A stretch of 64,000 nt of DNA. Source: Herbaspirillum huttiense. GTDB lineage: Bacteria > Pseudomonadota > Gammaproteobacteria > Burkholderiales > Burkholderiaceae_D. A program made the translations under genes and the position numbers. Location: assembly GCF_004367745.1 (NCBI RefSeq), contig NZ_CP037993.1, forward strand, positions 3,534,001-3,598,000, written 5' to 3'. Under the pieces are notes generated by a model, which saw nothing but the letters and a program-made list of their open reading frames with translations, did not search any database and was not told where the DNA came from. Below are positions 10,386 through 18,911 of this stretch, piece after piece (within the stretch, counting starts at the first letter, position 1; the number at the start of each line of letters is the position of its first letter).

Positions 10386-11195
10386 TCAAACCTTGCGCTT
10401 CTCCTGCTCACCCTGGCTCGCCACGAAGACCACCCCGTCCGGGCTCGTGACCGGGAAGAAGCGGCATCCATATGCCGCCTCCAGCGCTGCAGGCTGCAGG
10501 ATGGCTTCCGCAGGGCCGCCGTGCGCGGTGCTGCCGTCGAGCAGCAGGATATGCGAGGCAAAGCGCCGCGCCAGATTGATATCGTGACAACTGGCTACCA
10601 CGGCCCTGCCCTCCTGCGCCCATTCCTGCAGCAATTGCATTACCTGCAATTGGGCCGCGATATCCTGATGCGAGGTCGGCTCATCGAGCAGACAGAGCGC
10701 GGGAGCCTGCACCAGCAAGGTCGCCAGCGCCACGCGCTGGCGCTCCCCGCCGGACAGCCGCAACAGATCCTGCCCCGCCAGGCCGGACAGGCCGACCTGT
10801 TCGAGGGCGGACAAGGCCAGCGCGCTGTCCTTGTCCGGCCCGCCCCAGCCATCGCCATGGGCAAAGCGGCCCGCCATGACGGCATCCAGCACCGGCAGCG
10901 AAAACGCATCCTGTTGATGTTGCAACAGCAGGCCGCGCTGCAAGGCCAGTTGCGACGGCGAAAAGGACGACAGCGCCCTTCCCTGCAGCAGAACCTCGCC
11001 AGCATGCGCCGCCTGCAAGCCGGCCAGTACATGCAGCAGGCTGCTTTTGCCGACCCCGTTGCGCCCCAGCACGCACCAGAATTCACCCGCGCGCACCTGC
11101 CAGTCCAGCGCCTGCAGCAGGAAACGCTCACCCGCGCACACCGCCAGCTGGCGGGTCTGCAGAACGGGCACTGAAGAATGCGTCATATTCGTCAT
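10386..11195 (-). CDS. btuD: Cobalamin/iron-complex ABC transporter ATPase, BtuD-like
   Basis: Cytoplasmic ATPase of a FecCD/BtuCD importer. With the start at 11195 (ATG overlapping the permease stop as ATGA) it has 269 residues; an in-frame ATG at 11219 would add 8. Motifs: Walker A GRNGVGKSS near residue 45, signature LSGGERQRVALATL near 145, Walker B LCLLDEPTSH near 165, and switch histidine ASCHDINLA near 205. The C-terminal PDGVVFVASQGEQEKRKV is variable. It is the last gene of btuB-btuC-btuD on the minus strand. Confidence 0.88.
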   Translation of the reverse strand: MTNMTHSSVPVLQTRQLAVCAGERFLLQALDWQVRAGEFWCVLGRNGVGKSSLLHVLAGLQAAHAGEVLLQGRALSSFSPSQLALQRGLLLQHQQDAFSLPVLDAVMAGRFAHGDGWGGPDKDSALALSALEQVGLSGLAGQDLLRLSGGERQRVALATLLVQAPALCLLDEPTSHQDIAAQLQVMQLLQEWAQEGRAVVASCHDINLARRFASHILLLDGSTAHGGPAEAILQPAALEAAYGCRFFPVTSPDGVVFVASQGEQEKRKV

Positions 11196-12175
11196 GGGCG
11201 GCTCCGCGCCAGCAGCCACAGGAACATTGGCACGCCCACCAGTGCCGTGATCACTCCCACCGGCAATTGCACCGGTGCGACCACGGTACGCGCCAGCAGA
11301 TCCGCCAGCGTCAGCATGGCCCCGCCGCCCAGGACACAGGCCGGCAGCAGCAGGCGCTGGTCATTGCCGACCAGCAGGCGCAAGCCATGCGGCACCACCA
11401 GTCCGACGAAGCCGATGGTCCCCGCCATCGCCACGGCAACGGCCGTGCAGGCCGCCGCTACGCACAGAAGCATCACCCGCAGGCGCATCACCGGCACGCC
11501 CAGCAACTGCGCAAAGGCATCGCCGCGTGCCAGCAGATTGAGCGAGGGCGCATGACGCCAGCTCCACAGCAATGCCAGCAGCAACACCGGTGCCATCAAC
11601 GGCAGCAGGCGCGCATCGTCGAGGTCGCCGATCAGCCAGAACACCATGCCGCGCAACTGCGCATCCGGCGCAATCGACAGCGCCAGCGAAATCAGCGCAC
11701 CGAAACCCGCTGCCAGCATCACACCCGTCAGCAACAAGCGCTGGCTGGACAACAAGGGAGACACCGCCAGATGCCGCAGCGAGGGACGCACCAGCCCGAA
11801 CAGCAGCAGCATCGCCAGCCCCGCGCCCAGCAAGGCGCCGGGCGCGGTGACGGCCTGCACCGGCCAGCCCAGCCGCAGGGCTGCCAGCATGGCCAGCAAG
11901 GCCCCGGCTGCCGAACCGCCCGACAAGCCCAATACATAGGGATCGGCCAGCGGATTGCGCAACAGTACCTGCATCAGCGCTCCCGACAGGGCCAGCGCGC
12001 CGCCCACGGCAAAGGCGGTCAGCGCGCGTGGCACGCGCAGCGACAGCAGCATCGCCACCTGGTCGGCGGAGGCCGAAGGACGCAAACAGCCGGTGCTGCC
12101 ACACAGCACCGCCGCCGACAAGGCCAGCAGGGACAGCAGCAGCAAGGCGCACAGCACGGGCAGATAACGTCGCAT
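11192..12175 (-). CDS. btuC: FecCD-family ABC transporter permease, BtuC-like
   Basis: Inner-membrane permease of 327 residues with about ten hydrophobic helices, very rich in Leu and Ala. Family marks are RVPRALTAFAVGGALALSGA near residue 50, then LLRNPLADPYVLGLSGGSAA, MAGTIGFVGLVVPHGLRLLV and LPVGVITALVGVPMFLWLLA at the C-terminus. BtuC forms the translocation channel for cobalamin. It overlaps the ATPase gene by 4 bases and starts 22 bases after the TonB-dependent receptor gene, so all three share the riboswitch-controlled transcript. Confidence 0.9.
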   Translation of the reverse strand: MRRYLPVLCALLLLSLLALSAAVLCGSTGCLRPSASADQVAMLLSLRVPRALTAFAVGGALALSGALMQVLLRNPLADPYVLGLSGGSAAGALLAMLAALRLGWPVQAVTAPGALLGAGLAMLLLFGLVRPSLRHLAVSPLLSSQRLLLTGVMLAAGFGALISLALSIAPDAQLRGMVFWLIGDLDDARLLPLMAPVLLLALLWSWRHAPSLNLLARGDAFAQLLGVPVMRLRVMLLCVAAACTAVAVAMAGTIGFVGLVVPHGLRLLVGNDQRLLLPACVLGGGAMLTLADLLARTVVAPVQLPVGVITALVGVPMFLWLLARSRP

Positions 12176-12197
12176 CGGGGCCAGGATCAGCTCAGCA

Positions 12198-14174
12198 TCA
12201 GAAGTCGTAGCGGGCGGTGAATTTCAGGGCCCGTCCGTCCTCCGGATAGATGCCCGAGACCGCCCCGCCACTGCAGTCATACGCCTGCGAGTAATACTTG
12301 CGATCAGCCAGATTGGTCCCGGTGACGGCAAATTCCCAGGCGCTGACACGCACCGCATACCGCGCATCGAAGGTAGTGAACGAAGGCATGCGCGCGCAGG
12401 TGTTGGCGAAGTCGTTGCCCATGCGCTGGCGGTCCACCCAGCGTGCACCGACGTCGGCGCTTTGCTGTCCGGACTTCCAGTTCAGGCGGGTCGACAGCGT
12501 ATTGGCCGGCACCAGCGCCAGTTGCTTGCCACTGTTGTCGCCTTCCTCGAAACGCGCATTGATGTGCTGGTAGGTGGCACTCCAGCCCAGGGTCTCGGTC
12601 AGCTGCACACGGCCTTCCAGTTCCACGCCCTGATGGCGGGTCGGGGCCAGGTTGCTGTTGGCCCCGAAGCCACCGTTGGCGGTCGGGTCGTAATACAGCT
12701 CGTCGCGCACGCGATGGCGGAACCAGCGCAGCGTCACCTGGCGCGCCGTATGGCCCAGGGTCGCGCCCAGTTCCAGGTCATGCGAGACCTGCGGTTTCAG
12801 GACCGCGCCGCTGGGCAAGGCCGTGAAGCCGTTCTCGTCGGCAGTCGCCAGGCGATAGCTCTGGCCGGTCTTGACGAAGCCGCGCAGCAGCGGCAGCGGC
12901 GCATAGCTGGCTTGCAGATCCCAGGCATTGACGGCGCTGGTGCGGCCATAGGCGCCGGAATCGCTCTGCTGTGTGAACTGCTCGCGGCGCACGCCGGCAG
13001 CCACGCGGGCGTTGCGGTCGAACTCGATTTCATCGCGCAGGTACAGCGCCTTCGAACGCTGGGAGGCATCGCTGTTGCCATAGCTGGCATTGGTGGCCGA
13101 ACTCCATTCGGCCAGGTCCACACCGGCAATGGCTTCGTTCTTCCACAGGCCGCTGTCGAGCACGTGACGCAGGCGCGGCGAGAACTGGGTGGTCCGGATG
13201 TTGGCTTGCGCGGTGGAGCCGCTGCTGACATAGGTGGAGCGCGAAATCTTCTCCCGATGCGACAGCTCGGCCGCCACGTCGAAGGCACCGAAGCGGCGCT
13301 CCAGGAAGGCGGTGATGCTGTCATTGTCATAGGAGCCATGATCCAGCGGCTTGCTGGTCTGGCGCGCATTGGCGTCATATTGCGCCTGGCTCAGGCTGCC
13401 CGGCAGGCCGAAATCGGCGCGCGACAAGTTGGCGCGCAGGCCGAAGCGCCAGTCGCTGGCGAACCACTGCACCGTGGTACTGAAATTTTCCTGATTGGAC
13501 TTGCTGTTGTCGCGCCAGTTGTCGGCATGCGACTTGGCATAGCTGGCGTCGATGGACATGTTGTCCCAGCCGCGCGAAACCGCTGCCCGGCCGGCGCGCT
13601 GACCGTTGCTGCCGACTTCGCCGATCACGGTTCCGCGCACGGTATTGGCCTGCGGGCGGCGCGTGATGATCTGGATGGTGCCGCCGGTAGCGCCGCTGCC
13701 ATACAGCACGCTGCTGCCGCCGCGCACGATCTCGATGCGCTCGATGGTCTCGATGGGGATCGCCGACAGCAGCGGCGTGGCCAGTTCATTCTCGGAAATG
13801 CGCACGCCATCGACCAGCACCACCATGTTCTGGTCGCCATTGGTGCCGAAGCCGCGCAGGTCCAGCGGGAAGTCGCGCGGGCCGGACAGGCTCTGGCGCC
13901 CATAGACGCCGCCCAGCTTGCGGATGGCTTCGTTGGCGTTGTCGATGCCGGCTTCGCGGATCTGCTCGGCGGTGATGACGGTGGCAGCGACCGGCGGGAA
14001 TGCCGGATCATTGGGGAAGCGCGAGGCCGAGACCACTACCGCCGACAGCGGCTGGCTGGTATCGGCGGCGTGGGTCGAGGCAGCGAAAGCCGAAAGAATC
14101 AGCGCACTGGCAGTGCGCAGGGCAATACGGGGGCGAGGACCGCCACAGCGGGCCTGGAAATAAGCGATATGCAT
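12198..14174 (-). CDS. btuB: TonB-dependent outer-membrane receptor, probable cobalamin receptor BtuB
   Basis: A 658-residue outer-membrane active transporter. After a signal peptide (RTASALILSAFAAST, cleavage near AHA) comes a TonB-box-like segment (LSAVVVSASRF), the plug domain (about 50-150; VLVDGVRISENELATPLLSA, IERIEIVRGGSSVLYGSGAT) and a 22-strand barrel ending in RALKFTARYDF with terminal Phe. A cobalamin riboswitch precedes it and btuC/btuD follow, which argues for B12 transport. An in-frame TGA lies 6 bases before the ATG, so the start is fixed, yet no Shine-Dalgarno sits at normal distance; the nearest purine tract (GGGGAGG) is about 30 bases upstream. Confidence 0.88.
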   Translation of the reverse strand: MHIAYFQARCGGPRPRIALRTASALILSAFAASTHAADTSQPLSAVVVSASRFPNDPAFPPVAATVITAEQIREAGIDNANEAIRKLGGVYGRQSLSGPRDFPLDLRGFGTNGDQNMVVLVDGVRISENELATPLLSAIPIETIERIEIVRGGSSVLYGSGATGGTIQIITRRPQANTVRGTVIGEVGSNGQRAGRAAVSRGWDNMSIDASYAKSHADNWRDNSKSNQENFSTTVQWFASDWRFGLRANLSRADFGLPGSLSQAQYDANARQTSKPLDHGSYDNDSITAFLERRFGAFDVAAELSHREKISRSTYVSSGSTAQANIRTTQFSPRLRHVLDSGLWKNEAIAGVDLAEWSSATNASYGNSDASQRSKALYLRDEIEFDRNARVAAGVRREQFTQQSDSGAYGRTSAVNAWDLQASYAPLPLLRGFVKTGQSYRLATADENGFTALPSGAVLKPQVSHDLELGATLGHTARQVTLRWFRHRVRDELYYDPTANGGFGANSNLAPTRHQGVELEGRVQLTETLGWSATYQHINARFEEGDNSGKQLALVPANTLSTRLNWKSGQQSADVGARWVDRQRMGNDFANTCARMPSFTTFDARYAVRVSAWEFAVTGTNLADRKYYSQAYDCSGGAVSGIYPEDGRALKFTARYDF

Positions 14175-14271
14175 GAAAAATCAGGTAAAGAATCTGTGCA
14201 GCCAGCCTCCCCGCGGGCCGCAATCAACGGAAAACCGCACCAATACTGGCTGTGCGGGCTCCTCCTGTTCT

Positions 14272-14513
14272 GGCCGGTCTCCGGACTGCAGGCATGACCA
14301 TCGGCCTTCCCATGTGGCGAAGTGAACGTTCGCGCAAAAACACAGTGGCGTGGAAGAGGTCTCGCCGGCGAGACGCGACGCATCGTCACATCGTCGCCGG
14401 CACCTGGTTACCGTTGCGGGGGCAGTACACCTTGGCTGACCGCCCTGCTGGCTGCAGGCGGCCTGGCCCGTGTTTCCCGTTTAACTGCCGGCGAGGACAC
14501 GCCGGCGGGCACC
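14272..14513 (-). promoter_or_regulatory. Cobalamin (adenosylcobalamin) riboswitch
   Basis: Read on the minus strand from 14513 to 14272 the conserved pieces come in the right order: GGTGCCCGCCGG, AAACGGGAAACACGGG, the core CTGCCCCCGCAACGGTAA (family consensus CTGCCCCCGCAACTGTAAG), CACATGGGAAGGCCGATGGTCATGCC, and the terminal B12 box AGTCCGGAGACCGGCC (consensus GCCAGGAGACCTGCC). It ends about 97 bases before the btuB start codon. In known cases ligand binding represses the downstream uptake genes by sequestering the ribosome site or by termination. I see no T-tract hairpin after it, so translational control is more likely. Confidence 0.92.
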
Positions 14514-15030
14514 AAAACCGCGCCATTGTAGGCGTGCAGCGTACACGCCACAAGCCGCAGCACCCAGGTGATGTAAATCAGCACAAGCGGGACAGCCGCA
14601 ATTGCTTTCAGGAAAAAGCCGGATAAAATCCATCCTCAGCAGTGATATATAGAAAAAATTCGATTTTTCTATCAAAAAACATTTGAATCGCGGTTCTTGC
14701 CAATTTTTTGTGGTGGAGCCGAAAAATTGAAACAAATGGGGGATTTCACTCGCTGTTTGGCCGATGAGATCACGCCAAGCGGTCCTATACTCGGCGCCAT
14801 GGCATCGTCGACCGGCGGACCCTTGCGGGGTCGGCCGGCCTCACTGTCATCCTGAACGTTGTCGTGGTCTGCGGGCCTTCAGAGACTGCCTCTGGCTGCC
14901 GATATCTGTCTGATATCGGGGCAGTGGTGGTGGCTGTGCCTCCCGGAACGACGCATTAGATCCGCCTACGGGCAACTTTGCACAGCAGTGCGCCGACGAG
15001 CGCACACCTTTGTTGGGAGAATCAGTAATC
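14514..15030. other. Intergenic region: AT-rich palindrome and cheZ leader
   Basis: About 500 bases between the riboswitch and cheZ with no convincing gene. An AT-rich block around 14640-14750 includes an inverted repeat, ATAGAAAAA (14649-14657) and TTTTTCTAT (14664-14672). Further on, the leader of cheZ can fold: CTGCCGATATC with GATATCGGGGCAG between about 14896 and 14927. The btuB promoter should lie near 14514-14600 on the minus strand and the cheZ promoter somewhere after 14700, but I see no unambiguous -35/-10 or flagellar sigma-28 sequence. Confidence 0.5.
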
Positions 15031-15774
15031 ATGAGCGACGACGTTGATCTGGAAGCATTGTTTGACGAAATTTCCTCGCAGACGCTACCGGGCATGACTG
15101 CCGAACCGGCTGCCGCCGCCCCCGCCGCCGCCGGCACTGAAGACGCGGCTGCAGGTGAACAGGAGGACCAGAGCGACAAGCCCATGTACGAACGCCTGGG
15201 CGGCATCGTGCGCCTGCTGCACGACTCCATGCGCGAACTCGGCTACGACCGTTCGCTGACCGACGTGGCCGAGCAGATCGGCGATGCCCAGAGCCGTCTG
15301 GAACACATTGCGACCCTCACCGAGCAGGCCGCCAACAAGGTGCTCAATGCGCTGGACTCCGGCATGCCGGCCCAGGACCGCCTGCAGGAGCAAGCCAAGG
15401 ACATCAACGCGCGCTGGACCAAGCTGTATGCCGGCCAGATGAACATCGAGGAATTCAAGGCACTGGCGGGCGACTCGCAGAAGTTCTCCAATTCGGTGAT
15501 GGAATCGACCGAGGCGGAAAAGGCGCGCATGCTGGAAATCATGATGGCCCAGGACTTCCAGGACATCACCGGCCAGTTGATCAAGAAGATCGTGGCCATC
15601 ACCGCTTCCGCCGAGCGCGAGCTGGCGCAACTGCTGCGCGACAATGCACCGCCGGAAGTCAAGGCGCAGATCGATGCGGAAAAACCGGTAACCCTGATGA
15701 ATGGCCCCTCCGTGGGCGGCACCGCCATGGGTCAGGACGATGTGGACGACTTACTCGATAGCCTGGGGTTCTAA
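15031..15774 (+). CDS. cheZ: Chemotaxis protein phosphatase CheZ
   Basis: CheZ dephosphorylates CheY-P and so resets the flagellar motor signal. The 247-residue form starts at MSDDVDLEAL, with GGGAGA 10 bases upstream. An Ala/Pro-rich N-terminal stretch (20-45) precedes the long helical hairpin. The catalytic DxxxQ of the family is D178/Q182 in MAQDFQDITGQ. The C-terminal CheY-binding helix is nearly identical to the E. coli one (DDVDDLLDSLGF at the very end). The family usually follows cheY; here cheY is absent and the stop codon overlaps the start of a cheA gene by one base. Confidence 0.94.
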   Translation: MSDDVDLEALFDEISSQTLPGMTAEPAAAAPAAAGTEDAAAGEQEDQSDKPMYERLGGIVRLLHDSMRELGYDRSLTDVAEQIGDAQSRLEHIATLTEQAANKVLNALDSGMPAQDRLQEQAKDINARWTKLYAGQMNIEEFKALAGDSQKFSNSVMESTEAEKARMLEIMMAQDFQDITGQLIKKIVAITASAERELAQLLRDNAPPEVKAQIDAEKPVTLMNGPSVGGTAMGQDDVDDLLDSLGF

Positions 15775-17699
15775 TGGATGACGAAATGCTCAAGGATTTT
15801 GTCGTTGAAGCGTTGGATCTCGCCACCAACGTGGAAGAGCACCTGCTGACGCTGGAACGACATCCTGATGACCTTGAAATCCTCAACGCGGTCTTCCGCG
15901 CGTTCCACACCATCAAGGGTGGCGCCGGGTTCGTGAACCTGCCGGCCATGGTGTCGGCCTGCCACCTGACCGAAAACCTGTTCGATGCGCTGCGCACCGG
16001 CAAGGCCCCGGTCACGCCGCTGGCCATCGAAGCGGCGCTGCAGGCCAGCGGCTTCGTGGCCGACCAGTTGAACGAATTGTCCAACGGTGCGGCACCCGAC
16101 AGCCTGGCCTCGATGCCGGCCGAACTGAAGGACATCCTGACCCAGGCCATCGAAGGCAAGAGCGAATCCACGCCGGCCCCTGCCCCAGCGGCAGCAGCGC
16201 CTGCCCCGGCAGCCCCAGCACCGGTGGCCGCGCCCGCAGCCGCCGCTGCAGCCGCCGCTGCAGTGGCCGCCGTCAGCGTCGATGGCAGTGCCAGCGTGAT
16301 GAAGAATGGCGAACTGGACTGGCCTGCCCTCTACCAGGCCCTGGTGCCCGGTGCGGCGGCCGCGCCGGTCGCGGAGGGTAGCGCCGAGGCGGCCCCGGTG
16401 GCTGCTGCCGCAGCGGCACCCGTTGCCGCCGCGCCTGCCGCGCCCGCAGCCGATGGCGAGCCCAAGGCCGCCGCGCCGGTACAGCAGAATCGCCGCGCCA
16501 CCGATTCCCCTGGCGGCGCCAAGGAAGAAAGCATCCGTATCGATGCCGTCAAGCTGGACGCCCTGCTGGAAGTGGCCGGCGAATCGGTGCAGGCCGCCAA
16601 CCAGGCTGCCGTGCTGCTGGAAAAGCTGCAGCAGTTCAAGTTCGAAGGGACCGCTGCAGCCCTGATGTCGACCCTGGCCGAAACCCTGGGCCGCGCCTCG
16701 CGCTACTCCAGCGAACTGCAACGCGCCACGCTGTCCACGCGCATGCAGCCGGTCGGCCGCCTGTTCCAGAAATTCCCCCGACTGGTGCGCGAACTGGCCA
16801 AGGACCTCGGCAAGGACGTCGACCTGGTCATCACCGGTGCCGAAACCGAAGTCGACCGCGTGGTGGTGGACAGCCTCTACGACCCGCTGGTGCACATGCT
16901 GCGCAACTCGCTGGACCACGGTATCGAAGTGGACCGCGCCGCCGCCGGCAAGCCCAACAAGGCGACCATCTCGCTCAACGCCTGGCAGGCCGGCAGCAGC
17001 GTCATGATCGAAGTCTTCGATGACGGCAAGGGCATGGACCCGGACATGCTGCGCAACAAGGCGCTGGCCAAGGGCCTGATCAACGAACACCAGGCGCTGA
17101 CCTCCGACGAAGCCTTGCAGCTGGTGTTCCTGCCCGGTTTCTCCACCAAGGAAGTGGCCTCCAGCGTCTCCGGACGCGGCGTGGGCATGGACGTGGTCAA
17201 GACGGCGGTGGAAAAGCATCGCGGCACCATCCGCATCGAATCCACCATCGGCAAGGGCACCAAGTTCTCGATCCGCCTGCCCATCGAACTGTCGATCATC
17301 CCGACCATGCTGGTGCGCTGCGCCGGTGCTCCGCTGGCCCTGCCGATGGCGGTGGTGGAGCGCGTGGTCGAGCTGCCGGAAACCTTCGACGAAGTCGGCG
17401 GCGCCCCGGTGCTGCGCGACCAGGGCCGTCCGCTGCCGGTCAATTCGCTGGCCGGCGTGCTGGGCTACGAGCCGGGCAATGAGCGAGTGGGTATCGTCAT
17501 GGCGGTTCCCCACCCCTACATCCTGGGCGTGGAATCGGTGGAAGGCACGGCCGATCTCGTGATCAAGCCGCTGACCGCAATCCACACTGCCGGCATCACC
17601 GGTACGGCCCGTTCGGCCGAAGGTGAACTGGTGCTGGTGGTGGGCCTGTCCTTCCTGCTGGATGGCTGCCGCGACCTGGAGCGCACGGCGGTGGCATAA
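15774..17699 (+). CDS. cheA: Chemotaxis histidine kinase CheA, apparently lacking the P2 domain
   Basis: Kinase that phosphorylates CheY-type regulators in response to chemoreceptors, 641 residues. P1 Hpt domain (1-125) carries the phospho-accepting His45 in AFHTIKGGAGF. Residues 130-250 are an Ala/Pro linker where the CheY-binding P2 would be expected, interrupted only by GELDWPALYQALVPG (179-193). P3 dimerisation starts near 255. The P4 ATPase has N box VHMLRNSLDHGIE, G1 FDDGKGMD and G2 GRGVGMDVVK. The P5 CheW-like domain ends the protein. Start and stop overlap with cheZ (TAATG), so translation is coupled. No cheW, cheY or receptor is adjacent. Confidence 0.92.
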   Translation: MDDEMLKDFVVEALDLATNVEEHLLTLERHPDDLEILNAVFRAFHTIKGGAGFVNLPAMVSACHLTENLFDALRTGKAPVTPLAIEAALQASGFVADQLNELSNGAAPDSLASMPAELKDILTQAIEGKSESTPAPAPAAAAPAPAAPAPVAAPAAAAAAAAAVAAVSVDGSASVMKNGELDWPALYQALVPGAAAAPVAEGSAEAAPVAAAAAAPVAAAPAAPAADGEPKAAAPVQQNRRATDSPGGAKEESIRIDAVKLDALLEVAGESVQAANQAAVLLEKLQQFKFEGTAAALMSTLAETLGRASRYSSELQRATLSTRMQPVGRLFQKFPRLVRELAKDLGKDVDLVITGAETEVDRVVVDSLYDPLVHMLRNSLDHGIEVDRAAAGKPNKATISLNAWQAGSSVMIEVFDDGKGMDPDMLRNKALAKGLINEHQALTSDEALQLVFLPGFSTKEVASSVSGRGVGMDVVKTAVEKHRGTIRIESTIGKGTKFSIRLPIELSIIPTMLVRCAGAPLALPMAVVERVVELPETFDEVGGAPVLRDQGRPLPVNSLAGVLGYEPGNERVGIVMAVPHPYILGVESVEGTADLVIKPLTAIHTAGITGTARSAEGELVLVVGLSFLLDGCRDLERTAVA

Positions 17700-17726
17700 G
17701 ATTGCCGCCAGGCGCTGCAAACGCAA

Positions 17727-17760
17727 ACGGCCGGATCCGCAAGGATCCGGCCGTTTTGTT
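17727..17760 (+). terminator. Intrinsic terminator after cheA
   Basis: A perfect 12-bp stem, ACGGCCGGATCC (17727-17738) and GGATCCGGCCGT (17743-17754), with loop GCAA is followed by TTTGTTT. It lies 28 bases after the cheA stop codon. The convergent cysB gene ends at 17799 and may use the same hairpin from the other side (AAAs precede the stem). Confidence 0.88.
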
Positions 17761-17798
17761 TCAGGCCTGGCGCACTGCTCGGCGCCGGGCCTTACGCC

Positions 17799-18740
17799 TT
17801 AAAGTTCATACATGTCCTTCTCGCCTTCCATGACCTGCGCAATCAGCTTGCGATTGAGGGTCGGTGCCAGCAATTCAATGAAGGTATAGACATATCCCCG
17901 CAAATACGCCCCTTGCTTCAAGGCAACCCGCGAGACATTGGTGCCGAACAGGTGGCCGGCCGGAATGGCCCGCAAGCCACGGTCACGCTCGGCATCGAAG
18001 GCGATGCCGGCGATGATGCCCACGCCCATGCCCAGCTCCACGTAGGTCTTGATGACGTCGGCATCGATGGCTTCCAGCACCACGTCAGGCTTCAACTGGC
18101 GCAGCGAGAAGGCATGGTCGATCTTGCTGCGGCCGCTGAAGGCGGAATCGTAGGTAATCAGGGGATTGCCGGCAATCTCTTCCAGCGTCAGGCTTCTGGA
18201 CTGCAGCAAGGGGTGATCCGGCGGCACCACCACCACGTGCTCCCACTGATAACAAGGCAGCGAAACCAGCCCCTCGCCTGAAGCCAGCGCTTCAGTAGCG
18301 ATGGCAATATCCGCCTGGTCGTTGCGTACCATCTCGGTGATCTGCTTCGGGTTGCCCTGCAGCAAGGAAAGATGCACTTTCGGATACTTCTGGGTGAAGG
18401 CCTGCACCACCTTGGGCAGCGCATAGCGCGCCTGGGTGTGGGTGGTGGCGATGGTGAAACTGCCGCTGTCATGGGCGGCGAATTCCTTGCCGATGCGTTT
18501 GAGGCCATCCACTTCCTGCATGATCAGCTCGACCGAGCGCAGCACCGCGCGGCCCGGCTCGGTCAGGCCGCGAATACGCTTGCCGTGGCGCGTGAAGATG
18601 TCCACGCCCAGCTCCTCCTCCAGCTCGATGATGGCCTTGGAGACCCCGGGCTGCGAGGTATACAGGGCCTTGGCGGCCTCCGTGAGGTTGAAGTTCTGCC
18701 TTACCGCTTCACGAACGAAACGGAACTGATGAAGATTCAT
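17799..18740 (-). CDS. cysB: LysR-type regulator CysB (sulfur assimilation)
   Basis: Activator of cysteine-biosynthesis genes, 313 residues. The LysR helix-turn-helix is at the N-terminus (MNLHQFRFVREAVRQNFNLT, then EAAKALYTSQPGVSKAIIEL). This opening and the KRIRGLTEPG stretch are typical of CysB/Cbl rather than other LysR proteins. The effector domain has the TTHTQARYALP motif that binds sulfate/N-acetylserine-type ligands. It is divergent from the sulfur operon at 18912-26220, the expected target. The 171-base intergenic region is AT-rich and should hold the CysB binding sites. Confidence 0.92.
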   Translation of the reverse strand: MNLHQFRFVREAVRQNFNLTEAAKALYTSQPGVSKAIIELEEELGVDIFTRHGKRIRGLTEPGRAVLRSVELIMQEVDGLKRIGKEFAAHDSGSFTIATTHTQARYALPKVVQAFTQKYPKVHLSLLQGNPKQITEMVRNDQADIAIATEALASGEGLVSLPCYQWEHVVVVPPDHPLLQSRSLTLEEIAGNPLITYDSAFSGRSKIDHAFSLRQLKPDVVLEAIDADVIKTYVELGMGVGIIAGIAFDAERDRGLRAIPAGHLFGTNVSRVALKQGAYLRGYVYTFIELLAPTLNRKLIAQVMEGEKDMYEL

Positions 18741-18911
18741 GTGGGAATTCCTTCGCTTCTACGTAGTCAGCGGGCGGCGCCCGGCGCCAGCCATGCCTGC
18801 TTCATTTGCCGCATTTCCATATGCCAAAGGCGTATATAAGCAAATAAATACTATGTAGTTTGGTTTGAAACATAAGTTTATTACGATTCGCAGACTAATG
18901 GGCGAGGTGTT
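18741..18911. promoter_or_regulatory. AT-rich divergent control region of cysB and the sulfur operon
   Basis: This short region is much richer in A/T than its flanks. It contains an imperfect inverted repeat (ATATGCC AAA GGCGTATAT, 18820-18836) and TTTGAAACATAAGTTTATTA. CysB sites are AT-rich and poorly conserved, so binding here is an expectation from position and not a motif match. I cannot define the promoter boxes. Confidence 0.4.

Noticed and set aside
12462-14297. 611-codon open frame antisense to btuB
   Set aside because: It is a high-GC mirror frame rich in Ala, Gly, Arg and Gln, with no recognisable domain; the btuB frame on the other strand has complete receptor features.
14760-14767. 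GCCGATGA, similar to a flagellar sigma-28 -10 box, before cheZ
   Set aside because: No TAAA-type -35 is present at the needed distance, so the match is probably by chance.
15771-17726. 651-codon open frame antisense to cheA
   Set aside because: It is composed mainly of His, Gly, Arg and Gln as expected from the opposite strand of a GC-rich gene; cheA motifs are all in the other frame.
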